64,000 nucleotides of DNA from Laspinema olomoucense D3b (GTDB lineage Bacteria; Cyanobacteriota; Cyanobacteriia; Cyanobacteriales; Laspinemataceae), in assembly GCF_025370785.1 (NCBI RefSeq), contig NZ_JAMXFA010000016.1, forward strand, positions 91,033 to 155,032, written 5' to 3'. The position numbers were made by a program, and so were the translations under genes. The notes beneath the pieces were generated by a model that saw nothing but the letters and a program-made list of their open reading frames with translations, had not been told where the DNA came from and ran no database searches. Of this stretch, positions 8,747 through 17,467 are shown in pieces (the first letter of the stretch is position 1; each line of letters begins with the position of its first letter).

Positions 8747-9067
8747 TTATTTTTCTTCCTTAGTCTCCCCGGATCCTCCCGGTGAGGCATCATATAAAGC
8801 ATCTAGGCGCTCTCGGGCATCATCCATTGTCATGGATTTCATCACCATCAACGGTTCATTGACCACATTTCCTGACGCATCCAACAGCTCCGGGTGGGGG
8901 ACTGGACGTTGATACCGTCCCATTGCGGAATTCGGGGACCCAGAGTTCCACCGTCCTGGTGGATAGGTTCTGGATTCACTACTGAGCATGACTAAACTGC
9001 GGATCAAGTTTCCGACGGCCAGAAACGCCAAAATGGTGAAGGCAAAAATGTAAACTAAGTGCAGCAT
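8747..9067 (-). CDS. DUF2973 family membrane protein
   Basis: 106 residues from the ATG at 9067, which has GGAGA nine bases upstream (a GTG at 9085 is also open). One N-terminal membrane helix, MLHLVYIFAFTILAFLAVG, then a polar Pro/Ser-rich stretch and a charged C-terminal helix. This is the cyanobacterial DUF2973 pattern. It sits downstream of the DUF2605 gene on the same strand. Function unknown. Confidence 0.75.
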   Translation of the reverse strand: MLHLVYIFAFTILAFLAVGNLIRSLVMLSSESRTYPPGRWNSGSPNSAMGRYQRPVPHPELLDASGNVVNEPLMVMKSMTMDDARERLDALYDASPGGSGETKEEK

Positions 9068-9225
9068 ACTGATATTCTCCGGCACAGTCAGGTTATTAAG
9101 GGGTAACTCAGGGGGCTATAAAAGAGTGTTTCTGAAGTTTATAGTCAGTTTTTACTCTTAAAGCAGATCTATGGATTTAATTTAGGGTTGAAAGGGGAGT
9201 CGAGGGAACTTCCACCTAGGACAGC

Positions 9226-9543
9226 CTAGACGGAATTTTCCATGCGAAACCGCATCGACACTTGCCAGCATTCGGTTAGCAATTTGTGCCACGGCATCAG
9301 CACTTCCATTTCTACGCCTACCTGACCCTCCGTGGCCCTTAGTAGCATTTGAGCCGTGGTGACTTCTTGCTGCGCGTATTGCACTCTAGCGAGTAACTCG
9401 GTTTGGCCCTCTTTCCCCAAAAAGGAGATTTCCTCATTTTCCAATAACTTGCGCGATCGGGCAAACCAATATTGAAAATCCTCTAATAACGGTTCTAGTA
9501 GGGTTTTGAGTAAGTTGGGTTCGGGAAGATTCGGATTGAGCAT
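9226..9543 (-). CDS. DUF2605 family protein
   Basis: 105 residues, helical, with TLLEPLLEDFQYWFARSRKL and PWHKLLTECWQVSMRFR, which I recognise as the cyanobacterial DUF2605 family. Likely cotranscribed with the DUF2973 gene 160 bp downstream. Function unknown. Confidence 0.75.
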   Translation of the reverse strand: MLNPNLPEPNLLKTLLEPLLEDFQYWFARSRKLLENEEISFLGKEGQTELLARVQYAQQEVTTAQMLLRATEGQVGVEMEVLMPWHKLLTECWQVSMRFRMENSV

Positions 9544-9839
9544 GATTTTTAGATAATCGGGGTACTGAGGCTAATTTTAACTTATTTTACAAAACTTAAC
9601 ATTATGCGACACAGTTTACAAGGGGTTAGCGATCGCCTGGTAACAATTGGCGATCGGTCTGAATTTCCCTTCTTACCCTTGACATTTCTGATCTAATCTG
9701 CATAATTCCCCGCCGCAACCGCCCCTCTATCTCAGGCTCCTCCTGTGGTAACAACTTGATCCAAGCACTCCGATTGGGGAACCGACCCTTTAAAATAGAA
9801 CAGAAGGTAATACAAATCCGAGATTAAAATCCAACGCAA

Positions 9840-11666
9840 ATGGCTAACTCATCTCCGGCTGTCGAAGCACCCGCCGAAAAAATTTACTTGCCACGTACCG
9901 GCGAATCTGAGCAACTCCAAAAGATTCGCCACACCACCTCCCATGTGATGGCGATGGCAGTCCAGAAGCTTTTCCCCAAGGCCCAAGTCACCATTGGACC
10001 TTGGATTGACAATGGATTTTATTATGATTTTGACAATCCTGACACCTTCACCGAACAGGACCTCAAAGCCATCAAAAAAGAGATGGTCAAAATCATCAAC
10101 CGGAAATTACCCATCACCCGCGAAGAAGTCACCCGAGAAGAAGCTGAAAGACGCATCAAAGCCATTAATGAACCCTACAAGTTAGAAATTCTCGGGGATA
10201 TTAAAGAAGAACCGATTACCATCTATCACCTCGGGGAAGAGTGGTGGGATTTGTGTGCGGGTCCCCATGTGGAAAACACCAACGAACTTCACCCCAAGGC
10301 GATCGAACTCGAAAGTTTAGCTGGGGCCTACTGGCGCGGCGATGCCAACAAACAACAACTCCAGCGCATCTATGGCACCGCCTGGGAAACCCCGGAACAA
10401 CTCACCGAATACAAGAGACGCAAAGAAGAAGCCCTCAAACGAGATCACCGCAAACTCGGCAAAGAACTGGGACTATTTTTGTTTGCCGACCCCGTAGGTC
10501 CCGGATTGCCCTTATGGACCCCCAAAGGCACCGTCCTGCGAAGCGTGCTTGAAGACTTCCTCAAACAAGAACAAGTCAAACGCGGATATCTCGGGGTTGT
10601 CACGCCTCATATTGCCAGAATTGACCTATTTAAAACCTCCGGTCATTGGCAACAATATAAAGAAGATATGTTCCCGATGATGGCTGAGGATGAAGAATCC
10701 GCCGCAGAAGAACGGGGTTTTGTACTCAAACCCATGAACTGTCCGTTCCATATCCAAATTTATAAAAACGAGTTGCGTTCCTATCGGGATTTACCCATGC
10801 GTCTGGCGGAATTTGGCACCGTTTACCGCTATGAACAATCCGGCGAATTGGGGGGATTAACCCGAGTTCGGGGCTTTACTGTAGATGATTCCCACCTATT
10901 TGTTACCCCGGAACAACTGGACGATGAATTCCTGAGTGTGGTGGATTTAATCTTATCGGTCTTTAATAGTTTGCAACTGAAAAACTTTAAAGCCCGGTTG
11001 AGTTTCCGTGACCCAGAATCGGATAAATATATCGGGTCTGATGAAGCCTGGAATAAGGCAGAAAATGCCATTCGTCGCGCCGTTGATACCCTGGGGATGG
11101 AGTCCTTTGAAGCGCCAGGAGAAGCGGCCTTTTATGGGCCAAAACTGGACTTTATTTTCCGGGATGCGCTCGATCGCGAGTGGCAACTAGGAACCGTCCA
11201 GGTGGACTACAACTTGCCGGAACGCTTCCAATTAGAATATGTGGGAGAAGACGGCACGCGCAAACGTCCGGTGATGATTCACCGTGCGCCTTTTGGGTCA
11301 TTGGAACGGCTCATTGGTATTTTAATTGAGGAATATTCCGGGGATTTCCCCTTCTGGTTAGCGCCGATTCAGATGCGGTTATTGCCAGTGAGTGATGAAT
11401 TTTTGCCCTTTGCTAAAGAGGTAGCGACTCAGATGCAAATCCAGGGAATTCGGGCTGAAGCAGATACCAGCGGAGAGCGTTTAGGGAAGCTGATTCGCAA
11501 TGGGGAAAAGCAAAAGATTCCGGTGATGGCTGTGGTGGGGGCTAAGGAAGTGGAAGCGAATCAGTTAAGTATTCGCACCCGCGCCGGTGGTGAGTTGGGA
11601 ACAATGGCGGTGGCAGAGGTGATTGAAAAGATGAAGGTTGCTAATCGCGATCGCACTAATTTCTAG
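9840..11666 (+). CDS. thrS: Threonine-tRNA ligase
   Basis: 608 residues. Class II aminoacyl-tRNA synthetase with HTTSHVMAMAV (second additional domain, editing), the zinc-binding triad in NCPFHIQ, VDDSHLF and MIHRAPFGSLER, and a C-terminal anticodon-binding domain (about 505-600). It lacks the N-terminal TGS domain of the 642-residue E. coli enzyme, which is normal for the shorter cyanobacterial form starting with KIYLPRTGESEQL. Charges tRNA-Thr in the cytoplasm. Confidence 0.97.
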   Translation: MANSSPAVEAPAEKIYLPRTGESEQLQKIRHTTSHVMAMAVQKLFPKAQVTIGPWIDNGFYYDFDNPDTFTEQDLKAIKKEMVKIINRKLPITREEVTREEAERRIKAINEPYKLEILGDIKEEPITIYHLGEEWWDLCAGPHVENTNELHPKAIELESLAGAYWRGDANKQQLQRIYGTAWETPEQLTEYKRRKEEALKRDHRKLGKELGLFLFADPVGPGLPLWTPKGTVLRSVLEDFLKQEQVKRGYLGVVTPHIARIDLFKTSGHWQQYKEDMFPMMAEDEESAAEERGFVLKPMNCPFHIQIYKNELRSYRDLPMRLAEFGTVYRYEQSGELGGLTRVRGFTVDDSHLFVTPEQLDDEFLSVVDLILSVFNSLQLKNFKARLSFRDPESDKYIGSDEAWNKAENAIRRAVDTLGMESFEAPGEAAFYGPKLDFIFRDALDREWQLGTVQVDYNLPERFQLEYVGEDGTRKRPVMIHRAPFGSLERLIGILIEEYSGDFPFWLAPIQMRLLPVSDEFLPFAKEVATQMQIQGIRAEADTSGERLGKLIRNGEKQKIPVMAVVGAKEVEANQLSIRTRAGGELGTMAVAEVIEKMKVANRDRTNF

Positions 11667-11677
11667 TTCTCATTTTT

Positions 11678-11723
11678 AGTATAGATTTAGGGCGGATAAT
11701 CATGCCTTTCCTAAATCTATACT
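11678..11723 (+). terminator. 14-bp inverted repeat after thrS
   Basis: AGTATAGATTTAGG and CCTAAATCTATACT pair perfectly around an 18-base loop, 11 bases past the thrS stop. No T run follows, so it may be a 3'-end stabilising or Rho-independent-like hairpin of the non-canonical type common in cyanobacteria. Confidence 0.55.
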
Positions 11724-11817
11724 TGCCGCACTACTTGAAGCCAAACCCAGAGTAAAAATGGACATCGTTAGCCCTTAGATTCAAGTTTAAACAGGTGGTT
11801 AAATAGGGAGTTAAATT

Positions 11818-12606
11818 ATGCCTTCTCCATTTCCAGGAATGGACCCATATTTAGAAGGGCCGAATTTTTGGCCCGAGGTTCATAGTCGTTTAATGATAGA
11901 AATCGCAGATTTATTAGTCCCTCAGTTGCGACCCAAATATCGAGTTGCTATCGAAAAACGGGTGTATGAAAGTGCTGCAAATGATAGTTTATTGGTGGGA
12001 ATTCCTGATGTCGTGGTGCAGCGTCGCCCCATTGCACCACAGCAAGATTCTAATGTAGCAGTAGCAGCGCCTCCGACTCAAAAACCTCTGCCGGTGGAAG
12101 TGCCGATGATGATGGAATTTCGGGAGGCATATTTAGAAGTTCGGGAGATGGCAACGGGGGAAGTGGTAACGGCGATCGAGGTGCTTTCTCCAGCAAATAA
12201 ACGCCAGGGAAAAGGGCGGGAGATGTATGAAGAAAAGCGCAGCCGCATTTTAGCCAGTCGGACTCATTTGGTGGAAATTGACCTGTTGCGGGGTGGGGAA
12301 CCGATGCCGGTTTTAGGTAACGACGTGGAGGCGCACTATCGGATTCTGGTCAGTCGAGGCGATCGGCGTCCTTATGCGGATTTATATCTGTTTAATTTAC
12401 CAGAGACAATTCCCACCTTTCCCCTCCCGCTACGTTCGGGGGATACGGAACCGCTCATTGATTTAAACCAGTTATTAAATCATCTTTATGACCGGGCAGG
12501 CTATGATTTCGTGATTGATTATCAGACTGAACCCATCCCCGCTTTAGCTGAATCTGAAGCTGCTTGGGTGGATGCACAGTTAAGGGAACAAGGAATACGG
12601 GAATAA
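11818..12606 (+). CDS. DUF4058 family protein
   Basis: 262 residues beginning MPSPFPGMDPYLEGPNFWPEVH, the typical opening of DUF4058, a family expanded in filamentous cyanobacteria and planctomycetes. Contains IEVLSPANKR and YRILVSRGDRRP, which are conserved in the family. Structural and catalytic role unknown; the EVLSPxNK pattern has been compared with nuclease folds but I cannot support catalysis here. Confidence 0.85.
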   Translation: MPSPFPGMDPYLEGPNFWPEVHSRLMIEIADLLVPQLRPKYRVAIEKRVYESAANDSLLVGIPDVVVQRRPIAPQQDSNVAVAAPPTQKPLPVEVPMMMEFREAYLEVREMATGEVVTAIEVLSPANKRQGKGREMYEEKRSRILASRTHLVEIDLLRGGEPMPVLGNDVEAHYRILVSRGDRRPYADLYLFNLPETIPTFPLPLRSGDTEPLIDLNQLLNHLYDRAGYDFVIDYQTEPIPALAESEAAWVDAQLREQGIRE

Positions 12607-12701
12607 ATCAAAATTGGATCGAGTGGACCCCCGGGGCGATTGCACAGGGGGGAAACAGTAGCGGCGTTTCTGGGTAGTAATAAGAATCACAGCAAATTGA
12701 T

Positions 12702-14564
12702 TCACAGATTAGGATTTTCAGGGTCAATTTTTCTTAAAATCTCAGCCGCCTGCATCCGGGTATTTTCAGACTGAGTATTTTCAATTACTTGAACTAACCC
12801 CGCAATGGCTTGAAGATTTCCGGGGGCAATTTTCCATAAACTCTCAGCCGCCTGCATTCGGGTATATGGATGCTGAGTATTTTGAATCACTTGAATCAAC
12901 AGAGCAATAGCTTCACGATTTCCTTGCCCGATTTCTCCTAAACTTTTAATCGCCAACCTACGGGTATATTCATCCTGAGTATTTTCAATAACTTGAATCA
13001 CCCCAGCAATAGCTTGAGGATTTCCTTGTTCGATTTTCTCTAAACTGTAAGCCGCCAGCAACCGGGTATCTTCATCTTGAGTATTTTCAATAACTTGAAC
13101 TAACCCAGCAATAGCTTGAGGATTTCCTTGTTCGATTTCCCCTAACCTCTCAACCGACAATCTACGGGTATATTCATAGTGAGTATTTTGAATGACTTGA
13201 ATCAACGCCGCAATAGCTTGAGTATTTCCGGGGTCGCTTTTCTCTAAAATATCCGCCGCCTGCCAACGGGTATTTTCATCTTGAGTATTGTGAGTAACTT
13301 GAACTAACGCAGCAATAACTTGAGGATTTCTTGGGTCAATTTTCGCTAAACTGAGAATCCCTTGCCACCGGGTATTTTCATCCTGAGTATTTTGAATAAC
13401 CTGAACCAAGCCAGCAATAACTTGAGGATTTCCCGGGTCAATTTTCGCTAAACTGAGAATCCCTTGCAACCGGGTATTTTCATCTTGAGTATTTTGAATC
13501 ACGTTAACTAATCCACCCAGAGCTTGAGAATTTCCGGGGTCAATTTTCTCTAAACTCTCTGCGGCCTGCAAACGGGTACGTTCATTCTGAGTATTTTGAA
13601 TCAATTTAACCAAGCCAGCAATAGCTTGAGGATTTCTTTGTCCAATTTTCCGTAAACTATCAATTGCTTGATGAATGAGAAATTTATCCTCAGTCCCTTG
13701 AATAACCGTAACCAAGCCAGCAATGATTTGAGGATTGCCTGGGTCAATTTTCTGTAAACTCTCAGCCGCTTGTCTACGAATATATTCCTTTTCAGTGGTT
13801 TGAATAACTTGAACTAACTCAGCGATTTGCTTCTGAGTTTCTTCATCCTGCACAGTCTTGATAACAGGTAACAACTCGCCGGGAATGGGAATCACAATAT
13901 TACAACCCAAAGAAACAACCCCACCCTCAGTTGGTAACCGTGCAATTTCTGCCTTCGCTTCCTCAAACTTCTTCCGCCAATAATGACCCATTGCACGGGC
14001 AAAAATTCGCAGGCGGTCAAACTCTTCAATCGGTTGATGAATCATTTCCGTTAGGGTAGAAAGCCGCATTAAATCCCTAGGGTTTTCTTGATAGGCCCGC
14101 TGGAAAGCCCCTGCCAATAACTCTACCGATTTTTCTGGGTCTTGATAAGCCCAAGCCGCCCAACTTTGGGACTGTGCAAACTCCCTGTCATAAGTATTTT
14201 GACTGTCTAAATCTCGCTGCACATACTCTAATAAAAAACTCGCCACTTCCTTGAGGCGTTGTGCTGTAAATCGAGGATGAGCTTTGAACTGAGCTAACAA
14301 TTCTTGGCGGACTGTGGCCTCCATTTCATACAATTCATGCCCCACCTCATCACACAAACTGGATAGAATTAAATCCGAAACCGCAATCCAAGGAATATCA
14401 ATAAATTCATCCTGAATATCCCGCCGAAAATTGGCCCAAATCCGATAAAGTAAATCGGGAGTTAGGGCCAAAGGTAAAGCCGCATGATAAGCCAAATAAA
14501 GGTGAGGCTCCCCAAACCTTTTCTTAAAAGCATTAATCCGACGTTGAGCGGCTTCCAGTTTCAT
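12702..14564 (-). CDS. HEAT-repeat protein with conserved cyanobacterial N-terminal domain
   Basis: 620 residues. Residues 1-240 form a helical domain (MKLEAAQRRINAFKKRFGEP, LPLALTPDLLYRIWANF, DEVGHELYEM) that I have seen linked to vWA-MoxR gene clusters in cyanobacteria. Residues about 244-618 are eleven tandem HEAT-like repeats of exactly 34 residues (102 bp) with the pattern QAIAGLVQVIQNTQDExTR followed by xxAAESLEKIDPGN. Repeats are near identical, implying recent expansion or gene conversion. As the last gene of the minus-strand island, it is a candidate recognition or scaffold subunit for the MoxR-vWA module. The function is inferred from context only. Confidence 0.75.
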   Translation of the reverse strand: MKLEAAQRRINAFKKRFGEPHLYLAYHAALPLALTPDLLYRIWANFRRDIQDEFIDIPWIAVSDLILSSLCDEVGHELYEMEATVRQELLAQFKAHPRFTAQRLKEVASFLLEYVQRDLDSQNTYDREFAQSQSWAAWAYQDPEKSVELLAGAFQRAYQENPRDLMRLSTLTEMIHQPIEEFDRLRIFARAMGHYWRKKFEEAKAEIARLPTEGGVVSLGCNIVIPIPGELLPVIKTVQDEETQKQIAELVQVIQTTEKEYIRRQAAESLQKIDPGNPQIIAGLVTVIQGTEDKFLIHQAIDSLRKIGQRNPQAIAGLVKLIQNTQNERTRLQAAESLEKIDPGNSQALGGLVNVIQNTQDENTRLQGILSLAKIDPGNPQVIAGLVQVIQNTQDENTRWQGILSLAKIDPRNPQVIAALVQVTHNTQDENTRWQAADILEKSDPGNTQAIAALIQVIQNTHYEYTRRLSVERLGEIEQGNPQAIAGLVQVIENTQDEDTRLLAAYSLEKIEQGNPQAIAGVIQVIENTQDEYTRRLAIKSLGEIGQGNREAIALLIQVIQNTQHPYTRMQAAESLWKIAPGNLQAIAGLVQVIENTQSENTRMQAAEILRKIDPENPNL

Positions 14565-14591
14565 GATATGCAGTCAATGTTAATAATTTTG

Positions 14592-14930
14592 TTATCCCAA
14601 AAATCTCTTGGCTATTTTTTCAATGGATATTTCTAATTCTGGTAAATAGTTTTCAACAATATCCCAGACAACATCTAAATCAACATTTAAATATTGATGA
14701 GCTAATTTATTCCTAAATCCAACAATTTTATGCCAAGGAATATTATGTTCTGATGCTTTCCATTCATCGGGTAATTTTTTAATGGATTCACACATCACCT
14801 CAAGATTTCTCAGGACTGCATCTTGAATTAACATTTGTTCATAAAAACTATCTTTCCCTGTACTGGTATAATCTTTCACTCGCGTTAAACAATCTCAGAT
14901 GTGAATCAAATAAAGCCGATACTCCTTCAT
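14592..14930 (-). pseudogene. HEPN (HepT-like) toxin gene broken by an in-frame TGA
   Basis: From the ATG at 14930 the frame reads MKEYRLYLIHI, then TGA at 14897-14895, then continues without a break as DCLTRVKDYTSTGKDSFYEQ to the stop at 14592. The RNase signature RNKLAHQY (R-x4-6-H-x-Y) is intact near the C terminus. CGA to TGA would be the simplest change, since relatives have arginine there (HIRDCLTR). An internal GTG at 14879 could restart translation of a 95-residue form lacking the first helix. Paired with the nucleotidyltransferase gene upstream, as in MntA-HepT systems. Confidence 0.8.
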
Positions 14931-14949
14931 AATTCAATCATAATTCAAT
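14928..14949. repeat. 11-bp tandem duplication at the MNT-HEPN junction
   Basis: CATAATTCAAT occurs twice back to back. The first copy contains the HEPN start codon and the second the end of the nucleotidyltransferase gene. Removing one copy would restore an ATGA overlap of the two genes. Confidence 0.8.
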
Positions 14950-15231
14950 GGCCTCTGCTATAACTTTATCACGAATAAAATAATGTAATGATTTAGCCGT
15001 TACCACATCAACTTTTCGATTTAAGAGTTGTTCTAAATCTTGAATCAGTCCAACGGGAAACCAGGAGGAGATTTTAGCTAAATCATAATCAATCAAAAAA
15101 TCAATATCACTATCCTCCCGTTCTTCTCCCCTCGCTACGGAACCAAATATCCGCACATTAAACGCGCCATGCTGTTGTGCAATGGCTAAAATTTAATCTC
15201 GTCTTTGTTGTAATTCTTCTTTCATATTCAT
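14938..15231 (-). pseudogene. Minimal nucleotidyltransferase (MntA-like) antitoxin gene broken by an in-frame TAA
   Basis: From ATGs at 15231/15225 the frame reads MKEELQQRRD, then TAA at 15195-15193, then continues as ILAIAQQHGAFNVRIFGSVA to a normal end. The catalytic nucleotidyltransferase motif is intact: GSVARGEEREDSDIDFLID (GSxxRG and DxD). Relatives have glutamate (GAA) at the stop position. A GTG at 15156 could restart a 72-residue form that keeps the GS and DxD motifs but not the first helix. Lies between the vWA gene and the HEPN gene, same strand. Confidence 0.8.
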
Positions 15232-15273
15232 ACAGTCATACCCTTAACAATTCGATTAAAAACTGCTCTGAGG

Positions 15274-16494
15274 TTACGAATGATTCACTAAATTACCCCG
15301 TAATACCTTAACGGCATTTTGTAACCCCAGGCGATCGCATTCAAACATCGGGATAAACTTTGCAATTTCCCCAGCCGTCGTCATTTCCCACCGTTCCCTC
15401 GGTACAGGATTCACCCAAACCAGATAGCGTAACCGTTGTTGACACTGCTGTAAAAATCGGTGAGTCAATTCTAACCTATCTTCACTATATCCCCCCCTTG
15501 CCGCTCCAGCATCGCTAAAAATCAGCAGACAGGCGCGATTAGGAGATAACCCGCTTAACATCTCCTCCACCCTCACCACTTGAGAATATCCCGCACTCCC
15601 ATAAACATAATCCACTGGACAGTTATGGAAATAATAAACCCGCGATGCGCCTAACCGTCCCCCCCGGATGGCAGTTTCTTTAATTCTATCCCCTAAAGAA
15701 TGAAAAGCCACCATTGAACCATCAACATCCAACAGCAAAACTAACTCAACTCGGTTCAGCCGTTGTGGCACCAACACCGGATTTAAGAAAAACCCATTTT
15801 GAATAATATTTTCTATGGTTGCTGTCACATCTAATTCAACTAATGGACCCTCACGGATGGGACGGCGTAAATAACGCCAAGTTTGTTTCATCTCTCTTTT
15901 CGTTAATGGTAAATAGTCCGAATATAACAAAAACTTGTCACGGGTTTTAGTTTTGGCTAACTCGACTACATCATCCATATCTAAAGCCACCTCTGGTGAA
16001 AGTTCTGGTTCAGCAGATTCTAATTTATCAACTTGATAAGAGGGTGGAATCGGGGTTTGTTCTGGAGTTTCGGGAATCGTTTGCTGTTCCTCTGCTAAGG
16101 GTTGAGGTTTTAAAGGTTTATCAGGCAGTTTGGGGATAAATTTTTTGAACTTGTTTAACCATGACCTCAGTAGAGACTGGCGTGGGGTCAATTTGACCTG
16201 TGGCTGGGTTGTTGGAATCGCGGGTTGTGTCCTGACAGGCTTCTCTAATGTTACCAATGAGGTTTCAATGGGTTTAGAGATGACCTTTTTAAAAAAATCA
16301 TCAAAAATTTTTTCTTCGGAAACCGACTTCACCCACAAAGTTTTGCAGAGCCTTTTTAACGCCGCTTCATCAGCAATTCCAAACCCTTTCATTAACGCTT
16401 CTAACAGCAGTTCATATTCCTCAATCCCCAACACCAATCCCGCTTGACGCAGATTATCAAATAACTCTTGCAGGGGTAAATCATTAATCTTCAT
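15274..16494 (-). CDS. vWA-domain protein of a MoxR-vWA module
   Basis: 406 residues. Residues 1-75 are a helical domain (LPLQELFDNLRQAGLVLGIE); 80-160 a Pro/Gln-rich linker; about 245-400 a von Willebrand A domain. The metal site reads DVDGS (256-260), so the central serine of DxSxS is aspartate, with a later IFSDAGAARGGYSEDR loop. The gene overlaps the 3' end of the MoxR gene by 11 bp. In MoxR-vWA pairs the AAA+ ATPase remodels a target and the vWA protein bridges them, usually through Mg2+. Confidence 0.9.
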   Translation of the reverse strand: MKINDLPLQELFDNLRQAGLVLGIEEYELLLEALMKGFGIADEAALKRLCKTLWVKSVSEEKIFDDFFKKVISKPIETSLVTLEKPVRTQPAIPTTQPQVKLTPRQSLLRSWLNKFKKFIPKLPDKPLKPQPLAEEQQTIPETPEQTPIPPSYQVDKLESAEPELSPEVALDMDDVVELAKTKTRDKFLLYSDYLPLTKREMKQTWRYLRRPIREGPLVELDVTATIENIIQNGFFLNPVLVPQRLNRVELVLLLDVDGSMVAFHSLGDRIKETAIRGGRLGASRVYYFHNCPVDYVYGSAGYSQVVRVEEMLSGLSPNRACLLIFSDAGAARGGYSEDRLELTHRFLQQCQQRLRYLVWVNPVPRERWEMTTAGEIAKFIPMFECDRLGLQNAVKVLRGNLVNHS

Positions 16495-17467
16495 GATAAG
16501 ATTTAAACTTGGTTAAATAACGCCGGTGGTCATCCCAATTTTTGAGTAAAACACCTAAATAGGGAAGTTGACCCTGTAGCTGTTTCAGGACTTGATCATC
16601 AGGATTACGGCGCAGGACATCAAACCAATCAATTAACTCACTGGTACTGATATTTTTACCAGTTTGCCGTTTTTCCTCCCGTAAAAATTCCCGCAACTCC
16701 CAGAACTTCGCCACCACTTCTTGAATCACCTGATAATTTTCGGGTTGGGGAATGGTTGCTCTATCCGGTGAACCCCCAAAAAAGCGAGCGATAATAATCT
16801 TAATTAACTGGTGTTTGTCCGGAAACGGAATATAATGAAATAAACAGCGCCGCAGAAAAGCATCAGGTAAATCTCGTTCTTGATTACTGGTAATGAAAAT
16901 AATCGGAGGATGTTTAGCAACCACTTCCTCCTTAGTTTCAGGAATGTTAAAGCGTTTTTCATCCAACTCTAATAATAAATCATTGGGAAAATCAATATCC
17001 GCTTTATCAATTTCATCAATCAATAAAACCGTACGTTTATCATTAATAAAAGCCTGTCCAAGCTGCCCCCATTCTCGATAAGATTTAGGGTCATTAATTC
17101 GATTAATTTCTTCTGGATCGCTGTTTTGACGAAAAGCTAGTAATTGAGAGTCCCGCAGTCTGGCTAAATTATTATAGGTATAAAGTCCATCTTGGGCGCG
17201 ACTGGTGGACTTAATCGTCCAGCAGATATAGGGTATTCCCAATTCATAGGCGACTGCTTGAGCGAGTTTAGTTTTACCACAACCGGGTTCCCCTTGCAGT
17301 AGCAAAGGACGCTGTAACGTAATGGCTAAATTAACCGCTTCGATAAGTTCATCACTGGGTAAATAGGGATAAATTCGCTGTCCATTCTTATCCCGATAGT
17401 CATCAGGCGGGTTAAGTTTTCCGGTATAGTGTAAGTTGTCGGTCGTTGGTTTTAATATTTCAGCCAT
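16484..17467 (-). CDS. MoxR-type AAA+ ATPase
   Basis: 327 residues. Walker A GEPGCGKT (59-66), Walker B VLLIDEID (147-154), sensor 1 IFITSNQERDLPDAFLRRC with the arginine finger region. This is the MoxR subgroup with an insertion after Walker A (ICWTIKSTSRAQDGLYTYNN). It overlaps the upstream STAND-like gene by 16 bp and the downstream vWA gene by 11 bp, so all three are translationally coupled. Expected to power an ATP-dependent switch or chaperone step in the module. Confidence 0.93.
   Translation of the reverse strand: MAEILKPTTDNLHYTGKLNPPDDYRDKNGQRIYPYLPSDELIEAVNLAITLQRPLLLQGEPGCGKTKLAQAVAYELGIPYICWTIKSTSRAQDGLYTYNNLARLRDSQLLAFRQNSDPEEINRINDPKSYREWGQLGQAFINDKRTVLLIDEIDKADIDFPNDLLLELDEKRFNIPETKEEVVAKHPPIIFITSNQERDLPDAFLRRCLFHYIPFPDKHQLIKIIIARFFGGSPDRATIPQPENYQVIQEVVAKFWELREFLREEKRQTGKNISTSELIDWFDVLRRNPDDQVLKQLQGQLPYLGVLLKNWDDHRRYLTKFKSYHED

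Noticed and set aside
10829..11186. Two overlapping minus-strand frames inside thrS
   Set aside because: Shadows of thrS; no start signal and no homology.
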